A stretch of 64,000 nucleotides of DNA from Puffinus mauretanicus. Lineage: Eukaryota > Chordata > Aves > Procellariiformes > Procellariidae. Positions 61,461 through 64,000 of this stretch are shown here, in pieces; within the stretch, counting starts at the first letter, position 1; the number at the start of each line of letters is the position of its first letter. Where the stretch lies: assembly GCA_023333565.1 (NCBI GenBank), contig JAJKFH010002646.1, positions 930,001 through 994,000 on the forward strand. Direction: 5' to 3'. The notes under the pieces were generated by a model. That model had not been told where the DNA came from. It was given only the letters and a program-made list of their open reading frames with translations, and did no database searches. Both the position numbers and the translations under genes were made by a program.

Positions 61461-64000
61461 CAGAGTTGTTTGTCTTTACAGTCCCTCACAGTAACTGGAA
61501 GTAAATTTTAAAAAGCACCACAGATGAGACTGATTCATGTGTATCCAACACTCAGACAAAATTGCAGATGATCTGCTGCGTTCTGTTGGCTGTTACGTTT
61601 CATGCAAAAACCAGAGTGCTGTGATACAAGCCAAAGTGTCATCATTTCAGCTTCATCAAAATGTGCTTATATTTTTAAGCACCAGCAATTTTCTTACAAA
61701 TATTATAAATCTGCAATTTCTTTAATTGAAAATTTAATGTTCAATGGTTTGTGATTTAGAATAAGAAACGGTAAGAGGAAGTTTTTAAGTTTATATGGTG
61801 ATAGTTTATTGAGATCAATTGAGTAATTAGAATGAGTGTTCTCACCAGAAAAGTTTTAAAAAAAAATCCATTATTAATATCAACCAATGCTTTTGTGCCA
61901 CATATAGACAGAAAGCTGTCTTACAATTGGCCAATGTAGAATAAAAGTAGAATAAAATAGTCAAAAATATTCTTAAAAAATATTTTTATGATTAAAAATA
62001 GCAAAGTTATTTAAAGGAGAGGGAAAGAGAGGGGGAAAAAAAGCCACAAAATATCCTCCTCATCCAGCTGAAGTTGATTCAACAGTAGTTCTAAAGTAAT
62101 TAGTAGCAAGCACTTACTATAAAGCCATCACAGCATTACCACCTTCAAGGATTGAAAACAATTTATCTTTAGAAACTGTGTGCCTAGCGTGGATTGAGAA
62201 GGTAATAATGAAGGAAAAAAACAGGAAATAGCAGCACACTTAAAGCTAACTAGAGCTAAAATCGATGACAAGAGGCAGTCAGAAATGCATGAGTAATTTA
62301 TTAAGCAATGATAGATTTAGGTAAGTAGTACTGCAAAATCAGTCCTCCTTCTGATATGTGGGGTGAAGATAAATGAGCAGTTTTGTAAACTGAGCAGTTC
62401 TATTTGCCCTTTGACTAATATATAAAACTAGCCTTCAAGAAATGCATTTGCTCTTTTCCTACCTGGATTTCACTGCTGTACTTATCCCCAAAGCTATATG
62501 AAATGGCCTGGGGTAAAGACACTACTAGAATTAAACTTCTGACAAGGCATCATCCTGAGTGATTATGTTGTTAGCAATCATGTTTATCAGGTGTCCTGGA
62601 GTGCTCGGCTCTGCACCAACACTGAGGGAGAGCACGGGGAGCTCCTCTCTCAAGGAGACTGCAGTCTGAGTCAGGCACAGAGCAGATACAATTCGAAACA
62701 CTAGACGCAAAGCAATAAAGATGTACTTTTATTTAAGTCTATCCTCTCTTTGGTAAAATATATGTTTACTCATACAATGATCTCACACACTTCGTCAGGG
62801 AATTCAAATCACCTTCTTACGAGGCATTAATGTCTTTCCTGTGCATGTGCACGTGCACATGGCCGCTGTTCTATTATGAGTGGGGCAGAAGAATAAATAA
62901 CCCAAATAAATACGGGAATCTCAGACCATCTTCTTTGATATGAAAAATACACAGATACAAGAATAAAGTACATTTTGTTCATAATAGGGGCTTTGTACAC
63001 TGCCTGCTTCCTCTTATTGCTGCTTATATGTCCACAGCTCAGAAATTGATAGGACCTTCTTCAAACTGATCATGTAGCCTTTCTTGTTCCTTCTTCTCCC
63101 TGGAATATCAAACTTTGAGACACTTTTACTGCTGTTGGCATCTTTAATGGGAAGGTCTTCAAATTCCTTGGCAAGCATTATCTAAGAGCATAGCTAAAGC
63201 CCACCTGGAGAAAGCTGTCATGTTGCCAGGCACTGGTTCTGTCTGTAGTTTATCCTGCTAAAATCTCTGTACACCCTCTCCAGTGTCCCTCCACAAAATT
63301 TTTCCTTCTTCATTTGGAAACCCTTTTTTTCTCCAGCAGGATGTTCACATTCTTAGACTCCCTAGGAGTTAAACAAAGGTGAAACCAGTAGATATGAGGC
63401 TTTGCAGAGAGTTTTGGGGTCCTAACAAGACTCCTTATAGTGACTCCCATAGGAAGAATATAGTTAGAGCATATAGGAGGAAAAACCTTGTACTTGCTGG
63501 TATCTGTGAGGAATCAGTGCTATCCAAATAGTAATGATGTCCCAGTTCCTCCTCCAGACTGTGTTGACAGGAGGGGATTCACCTCATCTTACATCCCAGG
63601 TATGGTCTAACTCAGCTAACCCTTTTCTGTGGCTCCATGGCAAGAAACAGAGAGAAGTGGAATACAGGCAAGCCAGAGCCAATAGAAAGACTGGTATTCT
63701 CCTTCATGGAGAAATCTGGCTTGAAGTAATATGATAGAGGACCTATTACTAGCTATAACTCCTCCTGCTGCATCTGATCCCTCTACAAAACCATTTCATT
63801 CTTTGCTCCTTTAAAACACACAGGTTGCTATAGTGTTCCTCTTTAATAATCACAACTTTACAAATTTTTATTATCACGCTAAAGAAATCATTGTGAAAGA
63901 TTCCACAGTGCTTTGTCATAAATATTATTTTGTCAATGCCACTGCTGGCTTAACATAGCAGATAAAGAGAGCTGAATGAATGTGATACCTCACAGAATTT
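61461..64000 (+). other. ADGRB3 long intron, last part
   Basis: AT-rich DNA to the window end. A segment at about 62586-62770 is slightly more GC-rich and starts TGTCCTGGAGTG, but no LTR partner or duplication is visible. No exon seen. Confidence 0.6.

Noticed and set aside
62586..62770. Possible LTR starting TGTCCTGGAGTG with AATAAA downstream
   Set aside because: No terminal CA partner, no target duplication and no match to the LTRs in this window.
14874..64000. Search for the TM3 exon of ADGRB3
   Set aside because: Read by eye for the expected Cys-containing TM3 start; nothing convincing found. A protein-to-genome alignment would settle it.
1..64000. CRISPR arrays, tRNA or rRNA genes
   Set aside because: None seen; the tandem arrays are microsatellites and the tRNA-like 18-mer at 34186 is a retroviral primer site.

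Overview
The window reads as an intronic stretch of a bird genome. The evidence is several CR1 LINE copies with the (ATTCTATG)n 3' end typical of avian CR1, an endogenous retrovirus and a solo LTR beginning TGTCCTGG/TGTCCCGG, an AT-rich background, and three vertebrate exons with clean AG/GT borders on the + strand. The exons (9525-9651, 11319-11422, 14771-14873) join in frame. They encode the end of the GPS motif, the first transmembrane helix, and the first cytoplasmic loop plus second helix of an adhesion GPCR. I recognise it as ADGRB3 (BAI3), a brain receptor. No later exon was found by eye, so the intron after 14873 probably runs to the end of the window (more than 49 kb).

Layout. 1-8.5 kb: upstream intron with small repeats and hairpins. 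8.5-9.65 kb: a CpG island directly in front of the GPS exon, with an ATG at 9172 whose frame runs through the 3' splice site into that exon; this is a candidate internal promoter for a receptor lacking the large extracellular region. 9.65-14.9 kb: two introns and two exons, with a CR1 tail and a CCCTT microsatellite. 14.9-27.6 kb: intron with one old antisense CR1. 27.7-35.4 kb: an unidentified repeat present twice in direct orientation (about 365 bp each) on either side of a CR1 fragment and an antisense 5-kb provirus. 35.4-50.4 kb: intron with little recognisable content. 50.4-53.8 kb: a solo LTR split by a young CR1 whose ORF2 is open for about 890 codons. 53.8-64 kb: a possible small DNA transposon, a CR1 fragment inverted relative to the young one, and a very old CR1-like remnant.

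The provirus (29708-34724, minus strand) has two LTRs about 2% apart, a 5-bp target duplication and a tRNA-Lys-type primer site. It has a gag broken by one in-frame stop, and an internal deletion that removes protease and most of reverse transcriptase and leaves RNase H and integrase. It has no env. It lies antisense to the host gene; the solo LTR and its CR1 lie in the sense direction. All LTRs carry a perfect CRE octamer upstream of a TATA-like box.

The most interesting host feature is the pairing of the internal CpG island with a GPS that has Arg where the cleavage motif normally has His. A promoter here could make by transcription the 7TM-only form that other adhesion GPCRs make by self-cleavage. 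This is inference; the island, the open frame and the residue are visible directly.
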